From NCBI GenBank assembly GCA_963805325.1, contig CAWDTS010000018.1, positions 56,599 through 120,598 of the forward strand: a stretch of DNA of 64,000 nt. Direction: 5' to 3'. Positions 33,719 to 43,461 of the stretch are shown here, in pieces. How positions within the stretch are numbered: position 1 is the stretch's first letter; every line of letters begins with the position of its first letter. The notes beneath the pieces were generated by a model, which had not been told where the DNA came from, did not search any database, and worked only from the letters and a program-made list of their open reading frames with translations. The position numbers and the translations under genes were made by a program. The stretch comes from DASWJZ01 sp963805325. GTDB taxonomy: Bacteria > Pseudomonadota > Alphaproteobacteria > Rhizobiales > Afifellaceae.

Positions 33719-36700
33719 TGCAGGACACGATCGAACAGCCAGCCGAGCCCGCCACGGAAGCGGAGCGTCTGCACCATCGCGACGGCACCATCGATCGCAG
33801 CCAGCGCGATTGGTACAAGGACGCCGTCATCTATCAGCTTCACATCAAGGCGTTCCAGGATTCGAACAGCGACGGCGTCGGCGATTTCGCCGGCCTGCGC
33901 AGCCGCCTCGACTACATCGAGAGCCTCGGCGTCAACACGATCTGGGTCCTGCCCTTCTATCCCTCGCCGCAGCGCGATGACGGCTACGACATCTCGGACT
34001 ATCGCACGATCAATCCGAGCTACGGGGACATGCGCGATTTTCGCCGCTTCGTCCGGGCGGCGCACCGGCGCGGCATCCGCGTCATCACCGAGCTCGTCAT
34101 CAACCACACCTCTGACCAGCATCCCTGGTTCCAGCGGGCGCGCAATGCCAAGCCCGGCTCTGCGGCGCGCGACTTCTATGTCTGGAGCGACACGGATCAG
34201 CGCTACCAGGGCACGCGCATCATCTTCGTCGATACCGAAAAGTCGAACTGGACCTGGGACCCGGTTGCGCATGCCTTCTTCTGGCATCGCTTCTATTCGC
34301 ACCAGCCAGACCTGAACTTCGACAATCCGCGCGTGCTCGAAGAAGTGCTGCGCCTCATGCATTACTGGCTCGACATGGGCGTCGACGGGCTGCGCCTCGA
34401 TGCGATCCCCTATCTCGTCGAGCGCGAGGGCACGAACAACGAGAACCTGCCCGAGACGCATGTCGTTCTGAAGCGCATCCGCGCCGAAATGGAGGCGCAT
34501 TATCCCGACCGCTTTCTCCTCGCCGAGGCCAATCAGTGGCCGGAGGATACGCAGCCCTATTTCGGCGACGGCGACGAATGCCACATGGCGTTCCACTTCC
34601 CGCTGATGCCGCGCATGTACATGGCGGTCGCCCAGGAGGACCGGCATCCGATCAACGACATCATCCGCCAGACCCCCGACATCCCGGACAACTGTCAGTG
34701 GGCGATCTTCCTTCGAAACCACGACGAGCTGACGCTCGAAATGGTGACCGCGGAGGAGCGCGATTACCTTTGGCGCACCTACGCGAAGGACACGCGCGCG
34801 CGCATCAATCTCGGCATCCGCCGGCGCCTCGCTCCGCTCATGGACAATGACCGGCGCAAGATCGAGCTGATGAACGCGCTGCTCCTGTCGATGCCTGGCA
34901 CGCCGGTGCTCTATTACGGCGACGAGCTCGGCATGGGCGACAACTACTATCTCGGCGACCGCGACGGGGTCAGGACGCCGATGCAGTGGTCGGCCGACAG
35001 GAATGGCGGCTTCAGTCGCGCCAACCCGCAGGCGCTCTACCTGCCGCCGATCCAGGACCCGGTCTACGGGTTCCAGGCCGTGAACGTCGAGGCGCAGCAG
35101 AACGAAACGTCGTCGCTGTTGAACTGGACGCGCCGCATGATCGGCGTCAGGAAGCAGCGCAAGGCTTTCGGCCGCGGCACGCTGCAGAGCCTTTATCCGC
35201 GCAATCGCAAGATCCTCGCGTATGTGCGCCGCCACGAGGACGAGAACATCCTTTGCGTCGCCAACCTCTCACGCCAGGCACAGGCGGTGGAGATCGATCT
35301 CTCGGAGTTCCGCGGCGCGGTACCGATCGAGCTGATCGGCGGCGCTCCCTTCCCGCCAGTCGGTGACCTCCCCTACATGCTGACGCTGCCGGCCTACGGT
35401 TTTTTCTGGTTCCTGCTCGCGCCGGAGGCCGACGCACCGAAATGGCACGTGGTGACGCCCGATCCGCTTCCGGAATTCTCCACGCTGACGGCGCCGGGCG
35501 GCCGCATCGACCGCGTTTTCGAGGGGCGAGAGCTCGCCAATTTCGAGCGCTTCGCGCTGCCGGACTTCCTGCGGCTCCAGCGCTGGTATGCCGGCAAGGG
35601 CACGACGATGCGCCGCGCAACCGCGATCACGCTGGGCGCCATACCCGGCGAGTCCAACCAGCTTCTGATCGCGACTGCCGAGACCGACGATGGGCCGCAG
35701 CGATACTTCCTCCCCGTCTCCGTACTGTGGGGCGAACAGAACCTGACCTTCGGCGCGCCGAAGCTCTCCTACACGCTGACCAAAGTCCGCAACGGTCCGC
35801 ATCTCGGCGCTTTGATCGACGCCTGCCACGACGAGCGTTTCATCGCCGACCTGGTCCGAGCGATCCGCGCCGGCGGCGAGATGCAGGTCAGCGGCGGCGC
35901 CATCCGTTTCGAGGCGACGGCGGCCTTCCGCGATATCGCGCTTCCCGATGAGATCCATCCGCTCGGTGGCGACCAGAGCAACGTCTCCGTCATTCTCGGC
36001 GATGTGGCGATGCTGAAAATGTATCGACGGCTTCGCGAGGGCGAGCAGCCCGAGATCGAGGTGTCGCGCTTCCTGACCGAGGTGGGCGGCTTCAAGAACA
36101 CGCCGCCGTTCTTCGGCAGCGCCGAATATCGCCCGAGCGACGCACCGCAGATGGGTTTCGCTGCAATCTTCGGGTTCGTCCGCAATCAGGGCGACGCATG
36201 GAACGTGATCCTCGACACGCTCGAACGGCACGTCGACGAGTTCGCCTTCCTGCCGCATGAGGAGAGCGTCGCGTCCGTTCCCGCCGACGCCTCGCTTTCC
36301 GACGCGTCGGAGAGCGCGTTCCCCTATCCGCTGAATATGGGAGCGATCCTCGGCAAGCGGACCGGCGAAATGCATGCGGCCTTCGCTGCACCGACCGACG
36401 ATCCGGCCTTTGCCGCCGAGCCTTTGGGCGCCTCGAACGTCGCACATTGGGTCGACCGCACGCTCGAAGAATCGGCGGTCGCGCTCGCCACGCTTGAGCA
36501 GGCGCTACCGACCTTGCCGGACGAGGTGCGCAGCGAGGCGACGCAGTTCCTCGCCACGCGCAACGCGCTCCGCGCGCGCATCGAAGCGGCGCGCGGACAC
36601 GCCGTTTCGGGCCTGATGACGCGCATCCACGGCGACTTCCATCTCGGCCAGGTGCTGATCGCCCAGGACGACGTGATGATCATCGACTTCGAGGGCGAAC

Positions 36701-37087
36701 CGCAGCGCGACCTCGCCGAGCGGCGCGAGAAGACATCGGGGTTGGTCGATGTCGCAGGCATGCTGCGCTCCTTCGACTATATCGCCTGGGCGGCGCTCGA
36801 TCGGCTGCGCACGCGCCACGGACAGATCGACGGCGACGTGCAGGGGCTTGCGCTCGCCTGGCGCGACCGCGCATCGCAGGACTTCCTCGACGCCTACTGG
36901 GCCGCCGCGGAGCCGGCGGGGATTCTCCCCACGGAACCGATGGCGCGCTCAAGTCTTCTCGACTTGTTCAAGATTCGCAAAGCCTCCTACGAGATCGGCT
37001 ACGAGTTCGGCGAACCGCCCAAGCTGGCTTTCGATTCCGTTGCGCGGCCTCCTCGACCTGATCGCCCAGAGCCCGGAGAGCGTATGA
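33718..37087 (+). CDS. treS: Trehalose synthase fused to maltokinase (TreS-Mak/Pep2), frameshifted near 37010
   Basis: About 1122 residues when corrected. The N-terminal GH13 half has GLRLDAIPYL (nucleophile Asp), LLAEANQW (Glu) and LRNHDELT (Asp), interconverting trehalose and maltose. The C-terminal half is maltokinase: RWYAGKG, RIHGDFHLGQVLI (HGDxHxxQ) and MIIDFEGEP, phosphorylating maltose to maltose-1-phosphate for GlgE. Near 37008-37011 an extra base in TTCGGCGAAC disrupts the end; removing it gives EFANRPSWLSIPLRGL and stop TGA 37085-37087, the normal end of this family. That stop overlaps the glgB ATG at 37084 (ATGA). As sequenced, the uncorrected frame runs straight into glgB and would look like a giant fusion. 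Confidence 0.9.
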
Positions 37088-39303
37088 CGGTAAGCCCTAA
37101 GACAAAGCCGAGCTGGCGTCCCGAGAACGCCGCAATTGCGGCGATCGTGGAAGGCCGTCACGGCGATCCCTTCGCGATCCTCGGAGCACACGGCGGCGGC
37201 GCCGTTCCCGTTTCGGTGCGCGTCTTCTGGCCCGGCGCCGAGACCGCAACGGTGATCGATTCAAAGAGCGGCGAGCCGCTTGCGTCGCTTGAGCTTCTGA
37301 ACCGGGGCGGCTTCTTCGCCGGGCTCGTTCCGGGCCTCAATCCGCCCTTCCTCTACAAGCTTCGCTTCGCCGCCGCCGGCGCAACATGGGAAGCGGAGGA
37401 CCCCTATCGCTTTCCGCCGCTGCTTGGCGACGTCGACGTCTACCTCATGGCGGAAGGCAGCCACCACCGCATCTTCGAGCGGCTCGGCGCGCATCCAAGG
37501 CGCGTCGACGGTGTCGACGGCGTCTCCTTCGCGGTGTGGGCGCCGAACGCCAAACGGGTCAGCGTCGTCGGAGACTTCAACCAGTGGGACGGCCGCCGCC
37601 ATCCGATGCGCAAGCGCATCGAAGCGGGCGTCTGGGAGCTTTTTATCCCTGATGTCGGGAGGGGCACGCGCTACAAGTTCGAGCTTCTTCCGGCGGGCAA
37701 GGGGCCGCCGTCGCTGAAGACCGACCCGATCGGCTTTGAGCATGAGGTGCCGCCGGCGACCGCGTCGATCGTGGTTGGGCTGCCGAAGCACGAATGGCGG
37801 GACGGCGCTTGGATGGCGGAGCGCCGCTCGAGGCAGGCGCTTCCTGCGCCGGTCTCAATCTACGAGGTGCATCTCGGCTCGTGGCGGCGGAAGCCCGACG
37901 GCGCGATGCTGAGCTACGACGAGTTGGCGGCCGAGCTGATTCCCTATGTGCGCGATCTCGGCTTCACGCACATCGAATGCCTGCCGATCAGCGAGCACCC
38001 GTTCTCGGGTTCCTGGGGCTATCAACCGATCGGGCTGTTCGCGCCGACCAGCCGCTTCGGATCGCCGGAAGAGTTCGCCCGCTTCGTCGACCGCTGCCAT
38101 CAGGAAGGGATCGGGGTCATCATCGACTGGGTGCCGGCGCATTTTCCGAACGATCTGCATGGTCTCATCCGCTTCGACGGCACGGCGCTTTACGAACACG
38201 AGGATCCGCGGCTCGGCTTCCACCAGGACTGGAACACTCTGATCTACAATTTCGGCCGCACGGAGGTCCGGAATTTCCTCGTCGCGAACGCGCTCTACTG
38301 GCTGGAGCACTTCCACATCGACGCGCTACGCGTCGATGCCGTCGCCTCCATGCTTTATCTCGACTACAGCCGGAAGCCCGGCGAATGGATTCCGAACGTG
38401 CATGGCGGCCGCGAGAATCTCGAGGCCATCCAGTTCCTGCGCGAGATGAACACCCTCGTCTTCGCCGAACACCCCGGAGCGACGACGTTCGCGGAAGAGT
38501 CGACCGCCTGGCCGCAGGTCTCGCGCCCCGTCCACACCGGCGGGCTCGGCTTCGGCTACAAGTGGAACATGGGCTGGATGCACGACACGCTCGAATATAT
38601 GCAGCATGACCCGATCCACCGCCGCTACCACCATCACCAGATGACGTTCGGCCTCCACTACGCGTTCTCCGAGAACTTCGTCCTGCCGCTCTCGCATGAC
38701 GAGGTCGTCCACGGAAAAGGCTCGCTCATCACCAAGATGGCCGGTGATCGCTGGCAGAAATTCGCCAATCTGCGCGCCTATCTCGCCTTCATGTGGACGC
38801 ATCCCGGCAAGAAGCTGCTCTTCATGGGTGGCGAGTTCGGACAGGATCGCGAGTGGAACCACGACGTTGGGCTCGACTGGCATCTCCTCGACGAACCGTT
38901 CCATCGCGACTTGCAGAATCTCGTTCGCGATTTGAACCGCGCCTACCGCGAAATCCCGGCGCTGCATGTGCTCGACGCGGAGCCAGCCGGCTTCGAGTGG
39001 CTTGACGCCAACGATTCCGACAACAGCACTTACGCCTACGCCCGCCTCGGAAACGACGGCGACGCGCCGGTCGTGGTCGTCTGCAACTTCACGCCTGTGG
39101 CGCGGCAGGGACACCGCATCGGGGCACCGCGCGCCGGGCGGTGGATCGAGCGGCTCAACACGGATGCGTCGGTCTATGGCGGCTCGGATGTCGGAAATTC
39201 CGGTGCCGTCGAAACCGAATCCGTGCCATGGCATGGCCGGCCAGCCTCTCTCTCGCTAACATTGCCCCCGCTTGCCACGATCGTGCTCCAGCACGCCGAA
39301 TAG
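37084..39303 (+). CDS. glgB: 1,4-alpha-glucan branching enzyme
   Basis: 739 residues from ATG 37084. Two N-terminal CBM48-like beta domains (about 1-110 and 130-230, the latter with GVSFAVWAPNAKRVSVVGDF) precede the GH13 core: PISEHPFSGSWGYQ, FHIDALRVDAVASMLY (nucleophile Asp), TFAEESTAWP (Glu) and LPLSHDEVVHGKGSL (Asp). The C-terminal beta domain ends at ATIVLQHAE. It introduces alpha-1,6 branches into glucan made by GlgE. The start overlaps the treS stop (ATGA), and the reading frame of treS is open into it only because of the single-base shift near 37010. Length and two CBM48s are normal for the long bacterial GlgB class. Confidence 0.93.
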   Translation: MTVSPKTKPSWRPENAAIAAIVEGRHGDPFAILGAHGGGAVPVSVRVFWPGAETATVIDSKSGEPLASLELLNRGGFFAGLVPGLNPPFLYKLRFAAAGATWEAEDPYRFPPLLGDVDVYLMAEGSHHRIFERLGAHPRRVDGVDGVSFAVWAPNAKRVSVVGDFNQWDGRRHPMRKRIEAGVWELFIPDVGRGTRYKFELLPAGKGPPSLKTDPIGFEHEVPPATASIVVGLPKHEWRDGAWMAERRSRQALPAPVSIYEVHLGSWRRKPDGAMLSYDELAAELIPYVRDLGFTHIECLPISEHPFSGSWGYQPIGLFAPTSRFGSPEEFARFVDRCHQEGIGVIIDWVPAHFPNDLHGLIRFDGTALYEHEDPRLGFHQDWNTLIYNFGRTEVRNFLVANALYWLEHFHIDALRVDAVASMLYLDYSRKPGEWIPNVHGGRENLEAIQFLREMNTLVFAEHPGATTFAEESTAWPQVSRPVHTGGLGFGYKWNMGWMHDTLEYMQHDPIHRRYHHHQMTFGLHYAFSENFVLPLSHDEVVHGKGSLITKMAGDRWQKFANLRAYLAFMWTHPGKKLLFMGGEFGQDREWNHDVGLDWHLLDEPFHRDLQNLVRDLNRAYREIPALHVLDAEPAGFEWLDANDSDNSTYAYARLGNDGDAPVVVVCNFTPVARQGHRIGAPRAGRWIERLNTDASVYGGSDVGNSGAVETESVPWHGRPASLSLTLPPLATIVLQHAE

Positions 39304-39321
39304 GAGCTTTGGTTCCAATCC

Positions 39322-41406
39322 ATGTCGAGACTGCGGGTGGAGCCCGGTCTGCCGCACCCCCTCGGTGCGACCTGGGACGGAGGCGGGGTGAACTTCGCCA
39401 TATTCTCGGCGAATGCCAAGAAGGTCGAGCTGTGCCTGTTCGATCCAAAGGGACGGCGGGAGACCGACCGGATCACGCTGCCGGAATTTACGCATGAGGT
39501 CTGGCACGGGTATCTGCCGGAAGTGCGGCCGGGCCAGCTCTACGGCTATCGCGTTCACGGTCCTTACGATCCGGCAAACGGACACCGCTTCAATCCGAAC
39601 AAGCTGCTGATCGACCCCTATGCGCGGGCGCTGCAAGGCGAAATCCGCTGGCACGACGCGCATTTCGGCTATCGTCTCGGCTCGGCGCGCGGCGATACGG
39701 CGCCCGATCGCCGCGACTCCGCATTCGTGATGCCGAAGTGCATCGTGGTCGACACGGCGATGAGCTGGGGCGACGACCGCCAGCCGGAGCACGCCCGCTC
39801 GAAGACGATCATCTACGAGGCGCATGTGAAGGGGATGACAGCGCTTCGGCCCGACATTCCCGAGCACATCCGCGGCACCTTCGCCGGCCTCGCCGATCCG
39901 CGCGTCATCGATCATCTCGTAAAGCTCGGCGTGACCGCCATCGAGTTGATGCCGATCCAGGCGTTCTTCGACGACCGCAACCTCGTCGAGAAGAAGCTCG
40001 TGAACTACTGGGGCTACAACACCATCAACTACTTCTCGCTGGCGCCCCGCTACATCTCGCCCGGCTCCGACATCCACGAATTCACCATGCTGGTGAAGCG
40101 CCTGCACGAGGCGGGAATTGAGATCATCCTCGACGTCGTCTACAATCACACCGCCGAGGGCAACCACCTCGGCCCGACACTGTCCTTCCGCGGCATCGAC
40201 AATGCGAGCTACTACATGCTCGCCGCCGACAAGCATTTCTATTTCGACGCGACCGGGTGCGGAAACACTGTCAACATGCGCCACCCGCGCGTCTTGCAGA
40301 TGGTCATGGATTCGCTGCGCTACTGGGTCCAGGATTGCCACATCGACGGCTTCCGCTTCGACTTGGCCACGTCGCTCGGGCGCGAATACGACAACTTTGA
40401 TCCGCACGCGGTGTTCTTTGACGCGGTCCGCCAGGACCCGGTCCTGTCGCGCGCCAAGATGATCGCCGAGCCCTGGGACGTCGGACCCAACGGCTATCAG
40501 GTCGGCAACTTCCAGCCCGGCTGGGCGGAATGGAACGGCCGCTACCGCGACGAGATGCGCTCGTTCTGGAAGGGCGATCAGGCCATGCTGCCGGGCTTTT
40601 CCCGCAACATCCTCGGCTCCGCCGATCTTTTCGAGCACCAGGGCAGGCGGCCGTGGGCGAGCGTCAACTTCGTCACGGCTCACGACGGTTTCACGCTCAC
40701 CGACCTTTGGGCCTACAACATCAAGCACAACGAGGCGAACGGCGAGAACAACCAGGACGGCCACAACGACAATCGCAGTTGGAACTGCGGCGTCGAAGGC
40801 CCGAGCGACGATCCGGTCATTGTCGACCTGCGCGAGCGCATGCGCCGCAACATCATGGCGACGATGCTCCTGTCGCAAGGCACGCCCATGCTTCTGATGG
40901 GCGACGAGGTGGGGCGCACGCAGAAAGGCAACAACAACGCCTATTGCCAGGACAACGAGATCGCCTGGCTCGAATGGAAGAACATCTCGGAGAGCGATCG
41001 CGCCTTCATGGAGTTCATGCGCGGCGTGATCCGGCTGCGGAAGCGCTATTCGGTGCTGCGTTGCGAGCGTTTTCTGCACGGCGAGCCAATCGACGGCGGG
41101 GTGGCGCGGAGCGTCGTATGGTTCCGTCCCGACGGGCGCGAGATGGATCCGCCCTCCTGGGGCGACAACAACGCAAGGGTCGTCGGGCTCCTGCTTTCCG
41201 ACCGCACGACGCGGCTCCTGATCCTGGTCAGCGCCTATCATCTGCCGATCAACTTCACTCTTCCGACGGCCGACGTGGCGGCATGGACGCTGCGCATGGA
41301 TTCCGGCAGCGGCGAGATCGACCCGCCCGATCGCCGGTTTGCGGCTGGAAGCGTTTTTGAGTTGAAAGGCCGCTCCGTCCTCCTCTTCGCGGGGGAGATG
41401 GCATGA
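39322..41406 (+). CDS. glgX: Glycogen debranching enzyme
   Basis: 694 residues. An N-terminal CBM48 (VEPGLPHPLGATWDGGGVNF) leads to the GH13 isoamylase-type core: WGYNTINYFSLAPRY, HIDGFRFDLATSLG (nucleophile Asp), AEPWDVGPNGYQVGNF (Glu) and FVTAHDGFTLTDL (Asp), then the GlgX signature NIKHNEANGENNQDG. It cleaves alpha-1,6 branches of limit glucan. It starts 18 bases after glgB and is followed by malQ, so glucan synthesis and turnover genes share one transcript. No glgP, glgA or glgC is visible in the window. Confidence 0.93.
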   Translation: MSRLRVEPGLPHPLGATWDGGGVNFAIFSANAKKVELCLFDPKGRRETDRITLPEFTHEVWHGYLPEVRPGQLYGYRVHGPYDPANGHRFNPNKLLIDPYARALQGEIRWHDAHFGYRLGSARGDTAPDRRDSAFVMPKCIVVDTAMSWGDDRQPEHARSKTIIYEAHVKGMTALRPDIPEHIRGTFAGLADPRVIDHLVKLGVTAIELMPIQAFFDDRNLVEKKLVNYWGYNTINYFSLAPRYISPGSDIHEFTMLVKRLHEAGIEIILDVVYNHTAEGNHLGPTLSFRGIDNASYYMLAADKHFYFDATGCGNTVNMRHPRVLQMVMDSLRYWVQDCHIDGFRFDLATSLGREYDNFDPHAVFFDAVRQDPVLSRAKMIAEPWDVGPNGYQVGNFQPGWAEWNGRYRDEMRSFWKGDQAMLPGFSRNILGSADLFEHQGRRPWASVNFVTAHDGFTLTDLWAYNIKHNEANGENNQDGHNDNRSWNCGVEGPSDDPVIVDLRERMRRNIMATMLLSQGTPMLLMGDEVGRTQKGNNNAYCQDNEIAWLEWKNISESDRAFMEFMRGVIRLRKRYSVLRCERFLHGEPIDGGVARSVVWFRPDGREMDPPSWGDNNARVVGLLLSDRTTRLLILVSAYHLPINFTLPTADVAAWTLRMDSGSGEIDPPDRRFAAGSVFELKGRSVLLFAGEMA

Positions 41407-41467
41407 AGGCGCCGCCCCGCGCTCGAAAGGCGTGCGGCGGCGGCACGAATTTCGCAGGGCGCCTGCC

Positions 41468-43348
41468 ATGAACGAGGCCCTGAACCGGCTCGCCGCGATG
41501 GTGGGCGTCGAACCGAGCTACTTCTCCCTGACCGGGGAGAAGATCCACATCTCCGACGACGCCAAGCGAGCCACGCTCGCGGCCATGGGGATCGCGGCTG
41601 GCGACGAGGACGCGATCGCCGCGTCGCTCGCCGCGCACGCGCCGATCGACTTCGGCGGCATGACCGCGCCGCACGGCGTCGCCTGCTTCGTGCCCGACTG
41701 GCTGAAGCACGGCCGCGCCTGGGGCATCGGCTGCCAGCTTTACGGGCTGCGCTCGGCGCGCAACTGGGGCATCGGCGACTTCGAGGATCTTGCGCGCTTC
41801 GCCGAGATCGCGGCCGAAGCCGGGGCAGACTTCGTCGGCGTCAACCCGCTGCACGCGCTCTTCACCGCCGCGCCGGAGCACGCCAGCCCCTTCTCGCCAT
41901 CGAACCGCCAGTTCCTGAACCCGCTCTATATCGCCATCGACAAGGCGCCGGGATTTGAAGGCATGGCGGACGCGCTCGTCCCGCCGGACGGCCTGCGCGA
42001 ATCGGAGTTCGTCGATTACCGCCACGTCGGACCCTCGAAGCTGAAGGCGCTGCTGATCCTTTTCCGCATCTTCGAGACGCACGAAGACGACGCGGAGCGC
42101 GAGGAGTACGAGCGCTTCGTCGTTGCGGGCGGCACGTCGCTCTACCTGCACGCCGTCTTCGAAGCGCTCTCCGCGGCGATGGTTCAGCTTGGCAACGGCC
42201 CGACCTGGCACGGCTGGCCCGAAGAATACGCGCATCCGGGGACGGACGCGGTGCGCGCCTTCGCGGAGGAGCAGAAGGAGCTCGTCGCATTTCATGTGTG
42301 GCTGCAGTGGCTTGCCGACAGGCAGCTCGCTGCCGCGCAGGCGCGAGCGCGCGACGCCGGGCTGCGCATCGGCTTTTATCTCGACCTCGCCGTCGGCGTG
42401 GCGCCCGACGGATCGGCGACATGGTCGGATCGCGACCTCACCGTCCCGACCGCCCGCATCGGCGCGCCGCCCGATTATTTCAACGAAGCCGGCCAGGACT
42501 GGGGTCTTGCGCCGCTTTCGCCCGCGGCGCTCGTGGCGCGCAACTTCGAGCCCTTCCGCGACTCGATCAACTCCGCGCTCCGCCACGCCGGCGCGCTTCG
42601 CATCGACCACGCGATGAGCCTTTTCCGGCTCTTCTGGATCGCCGAGGGTCTGATGGCCGCCGACGGCGTCTATGTGCGCTACCCTTTCCACGACATGCTG
42701 CGCTCGCTCGCCTCCGTCTCGCAGGCGCGCCATGCGATCGTCATCGGCGAGGATCTCGGCGTCGTGCCGTCGGGTTTCCGCGAGGTGATGCAGCAGACGG
42801 AGATCCAGAGCTATCGCGTCCTCTTCTTCGAGAGGCGCGACGACTATTTTTCTTCACCCTCGCACTACCCGCGCGAAGCGCTCGCCTGCCTCACCACGCA
42901 CGACCTCCACACGCTTGCGGGCTGGTGGAGCGGACATGACATCGATGTGCGGCACAAGATCGGGATGTCGAGCGGCGTCGATCTCGTGCGGCAGCGCGAG
43001 GAGCGCGGTCACTGGCGGCGGCGGCTCCTCGGCTTGTTGGCAGCCGAAGGGCTTCTTCCGGAGAGCCTCGACGCCGTGATGCGCGGCGAGGCCGAGCCGT
43101 CGCACGACATGCCGGAGAGCCTTGCCGTCGCGCTACACCGCGCCGTGGCGCGGTCCCCTTCGCGCCTCCTCGTCGTGCAGTCGGAAGACCTGACCGGCAT
43201 GGTCGAGCAGGTGAATATTCCAGGTACCATGTCCGAGCATCCGAACTGGCGGCGAAAGCTCGCCCTCGACCTTGAAGAGCTTCCGGGATCGGCGCTTTTC
43301 CGCGCCATCACCAGGGCGCTGCGCGAGGAGCGGCCGAAGCTGGCCTGA
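41468..43348 (+). CDS. malQ: 4-alpha-glucanotransferase (amylomaltase)
   Basis: 626 residues from ATG 41468; an in-frame ATG at 41432 is possible. The GH77 core shows GIGCQLYGLRSARNWGIGDF, FNEAGQDWGLAPLSP, LRIDHAMSLFRLFWI (nucleophile Asp), VIGEDLGVVPSGF (Glu) and CLTTHDLHTLAGWW (Asp). It transfers maltodextrin segments between chains and so recycles the short oligosaccharides freed by GlgX. An N-terminal domain of about 100 residues precedes the barrel, as in the longer MalQ type. It is the last gene of the glgE-treS-glgB-glgX-malQ run. Confidence 0.92.
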   Translation: MNEALNRLAAMVGVEPSYFSLTGEKIHISDDAKRATLAAMGIAAGDEDAIAASLAAHAPIDFGGMTAPHGVACFVPDWLKHGRAWGIGCQLYGLRSARNWGIGDFEDLARFAEIAAEAGADFVGVNPLHALFTAAPEHASPFSPSNRQFLNPLYIAIDKAPGFEGMADALVPPDGLRESEFVDYRHVGPSKLKALLILFRIFETHEDDAEREEYERFVVAGGTSLYLHAVFEALSAAMVQLGNGPTWHGWPEEYAHPGTDAVRAFAEEQKELVAFHVWLQWLADRQLAAAQARARDAGLRIGFYLDLAVGVAPDGSATWSDRDLTVPTARIGAPPDYFNEAGQDWGLAPLSPAALVARNFEPFRDSINSALRHAGALRIDHAMSLFRLFWIAEGLMAADGVYVRYPFHDMLRSLASVSQARHAIVIGEDLGVVPSGFREVMQQTEIQSYRVLFFERRDDYFSSPSHYPREALACLTTHDLHTLAGWWSGHDIDVRHKIGMSSGVDLVRQREERGHWRRRLLGLLAAEGLLPESLDAVMRGEAEPSHDMPESLAVALHRAVARSPSRLLVVQSEDLTGMVEQVNIPGTMSEHPNWRRKLALDLEELPGSALFRAITRALREERPKLA

Positions 43349-43461
43349 GGCGCCTTCGCCGGCGATTCGGAACCGGCGGAAATAGGTCGAGAGCCGGCTT
43401 TACGCCTGCCCGCCCTGCCCCTATGGTCCGCCGCCAAGGGGTGGGCGCCCGGGAGACTTCA

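Noticed and set aside
33559..39303. A single 1914-codon frame covering TreS, maltokinase and GlgB as a natural fusion enzyme
   Set aside because: The first 53 codons are glgE in the wrong frame. The normal TreS-maltokinase C-terminus and a stop overlapping the glgB ATG appear after removing one base near 37010.
39256..41469. Minus-strand 737-codon frame across glgX
   Set aside because: It is opposite a full-length GlgX with all catalytic residues and has no domain resemblance; a GC-driven shadow.
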